22,592 nucleotides of DNA, from contig CANRJI010000005.1 in assembly GCA_947630885.1 (NCBI GenBank), positions 1-22,592 of the forward strand, read 5' to 3'. The stretch comes from an uncultured Bacilli bacterium (GTDB lineage Bacteria > Bacillota_I > Bacilli_A > RF39 > UBA660). Shown piece by piece: positions 21,405 through 22,592 of the stretch. Numbering within the stretch: position 1 is the stretch's first letter; each line of letters opens with the position of its first letter. The position numbers were made by a program, and so were the translations under genes. The notes under the pieces are model-generated. The model saw only the letters and a list, made by a program, of their open reading frames with translations, was not told where the DNA came from and made no database searches.

Positions 21405-22592
21405 ATGGAAAAAAAGATATCACTTAAAACAATTTATTTACTTTTAGTAATAACTATCGGTATGATAGGATTAGGAATAGGATCTACTTTTGCATTATTT
21501 ACCGCGAGTGCAGAAATAAATAATCCTATTACTTTGATATCTAATTTAGGCTATGAAAGTGAAATTATTGAAGCAATTGATGTTACAGTACCTGCTGGAG
21601 GAACAGTTACTTCAAATATTAATATAAATAATAGTTTATCTAATACAATTAATTATGTAGCATGGTACTATAATGTTAGTGGTAATTATGCATTGGGAAT
21701 AGACGAATCATCAACTTGCAAGGATACATCAGGTAGTTTATCCAGTTCTAGTTCATGTACTTTAGGAGTTTCCATCTATAATGGCGATAGTAAGAAACTA
21801 ACACTAACAATTGGTGTATCAAGTAGTAAGGATGATGTCGTGTTATCTAGTCGTATGAAAATAATACCAAAAGAACCTCTTGTTGTATATAATCCACTTA
21901 GTGATTTTGAATGCGCCATTACTAGTTATGATGATGGTACATATATTCAGTTAACAAAATATATTGGCCAGTCAAAGGTTGTAAATATTGCAAAAACGTA
22001 TGTATTAGATGGAGTAACTTATAATACTGATATAGGGAATTCCCTTTTCTATGGCAATAGTGATATAACGGAAGTATATTTTCAAAAAGGAACTCATTCT
22101 CATGGATTAAGAAGAGTTTTCATGAATTGCACATCATTAGAGAAGGTAGTGAATTTTGAAAGTTTGGTTATTCCTGATGGGATGATGCTTGATGGAACTT
22201 TTGCTGATTGCCAAAGTTTGACTGTTGCTCCAGAACTTCCTGATGTGATGATACTTAATGGAACTTTTGCTGGATGCACTAATTTGATTAAAGCACCTAC
22301 TATTCCTGATTCTGTTACAGCTATGGGGAAATGTTTTGTAAGCTGTACAAATTTGGAAGAAGCGCCAGTTATTCCTCGTAATGTAAATCAGCTAGTCGGT
22401 AATTTTTCAGGTTGTACTAATTTAACAGGGACTGTTAGAATTGAGGCTCCCAATATTGAAGAATTTTCTGAAACTTTTACTAATACTATTACGTTAGAAT
22501 TATTAGATGGATCTGCTACACTTAGAACTGTTCAAAGATTTTACGCTAATATGGGGTCACCTTCTAATGTAATTATAAAAACATATAGTGAA
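21405..22592 (+). CDS. Secreted BspA-type leucine-rich-repeat surface protein (partial, 3' end missing)
   Basis: The frame is open from ATG 21405 (GGAGGA at 21395-21400) through the last base, 396 codons, with no stop, so the gene continues beyond the window. Residues 1-34 form a leader of the SipW/TasA type: basic start, hydrophobic TIYLLLVITIGMIGLGIGSTFALF. Then comes a camelysin-like beta domain (about 35-150) with a cysteine pair, C105 and C118, in a Ser-rich loop, in a place similar to the pair in the TasA-like protein at 8365. From about 165 the sequence turns into BspA/TpLRR-type repeats (about 22-23 residues, consensus FxxCTNLxxAPxIP). BspA-type repeats mediate adhesion to host or other bacteria. 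No own peptidase or anchor is visible in the part seen; the leader implies export through the SipW-type enzyme encoded at 9132. Confidence 0.82.
   Translation, partial: MEKKISLKTIYLLLVITIGMIGLGIGSTFALFTASAEINNPITLISNLGYESEIIEAIDVTVPAGGTVTSNININNSLSNTINYVAWYYNVSGNYALGIDESSTCKDTSGSLSSSSSCTLGVSIYNGDSKKLTLTIGVSSSKDDVVLSSRMKIIPKEPLVVYNPLSDFECAITSYDDGTYIQLTKYIGQSKVVNIAKTYVLDGVTYNTDIGNSLFYGNSDITEVYFQKGTHSHGLRRVFMNCTSLEKVVNFESLVIPDGMMLDGTFADCQSLTVAPELPDVMILNGTFAGCTNLIKAPTIPDSVTAMGKCFVSCTNLEEAPVIPRNVNQLVGNFSGCTNLTGTVRIEAPNIEEFSETFTNTITLELLDGSATLRTVQRFYANMGSPSNVIIKTYSE
22170..22439 (+). repeat. Tandem repeats encoding leucine-rich units
   Basis: Four units of 66-69 bases encode 22-23 residues each (256-277, 278-299, 300-322, 323-345), opening IPDGMM, LPDVMI, IPDSVT and IPRNVN, each with a cysteine followed by xNL or xSL. 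The first two are also similar as DNA (for example CTTxATGGAACTTTTGCTG in both), suggesting recent duplication; the last two have drifted. Confidence 0.7.

Noticed and set aside
22170..22439. CRISPR array or non-coding tandem repeat
   Set aside because: The units are in frame, differ in sequence and encode leucine-rich repeats with conserved positions; there are no spacers.

Overview
The window reads as chromosomal DNA of a low-GC, AT-rich Bacillota, most likely an uncultured Bacilli-type gut lineage (Erysipelotrichales/RF39-like; this placement is inference). Grounds: strong AGGAGG-type ribosome binding sites, Bacillus-like sigma-A promoters, U-tailed hairpin terminators, an alpha/beta-type small acid-soluble spore protein (so the lineage probably makes endospores), Bacilli-type ParE, RasP/RseP, RecX and ThiI, and standard use of TGA as stop. 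Gene density is high and nearly all genes lie on the + strand. No rRNA, tRNA, CRISPR array or transposase gene was seen.

Layout. 1-1650: a divergent promoter for a gene beyond the left edge, a CoA-dehydratase-type activase with an extra cysteine cluster, and a three-LysM protein. 1747-3729: a polytopic membrane protein, a small polar protein and RNase HII (rnhB). 3716-3954: a convergent intergenic region with nested inverted repeats and a terminator for each strand. 3953-6443: a type IV pilus block, with the PilB-type ATPase on the minus strand and two type IV prepilins on the plus strand. 6453-7916: thiI and the spore protein gene. 7917-8364: the largest gap, holding a terminator, a well-defined candidate small RNA on the minus strand, an 18-bp palindrome and the promoter of the next operon.

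8365-11349 is the most distinctive part: a secreted TasA/camelysin-like protein, a SipW-type (Ser-His) signal peptidase fused to a polytopic membrane domain, and a DUF5305-like membrane protein whose reading frame is broken once near its N-terminus. A second predicted substrate of this export system, a BspA-type leucine-rich-repeat surface protein with the same kind of leader, begins at 21405 and runs off the right edge. Together they suggest a surface-fibre or surface-display system.

11470-15200 holds an NfeD/SPFH membrane-microdomain pair, a membrane-anchored CPFC thioredoxin-like protein, a PH-domain protein, recX and a lipoprotein. 15339-19083 holds parE (without parC), cdsA and rseP (without dxr between them), followed by a convergent radical-SAM gene (YtqA family) and an MFS-like transporter.
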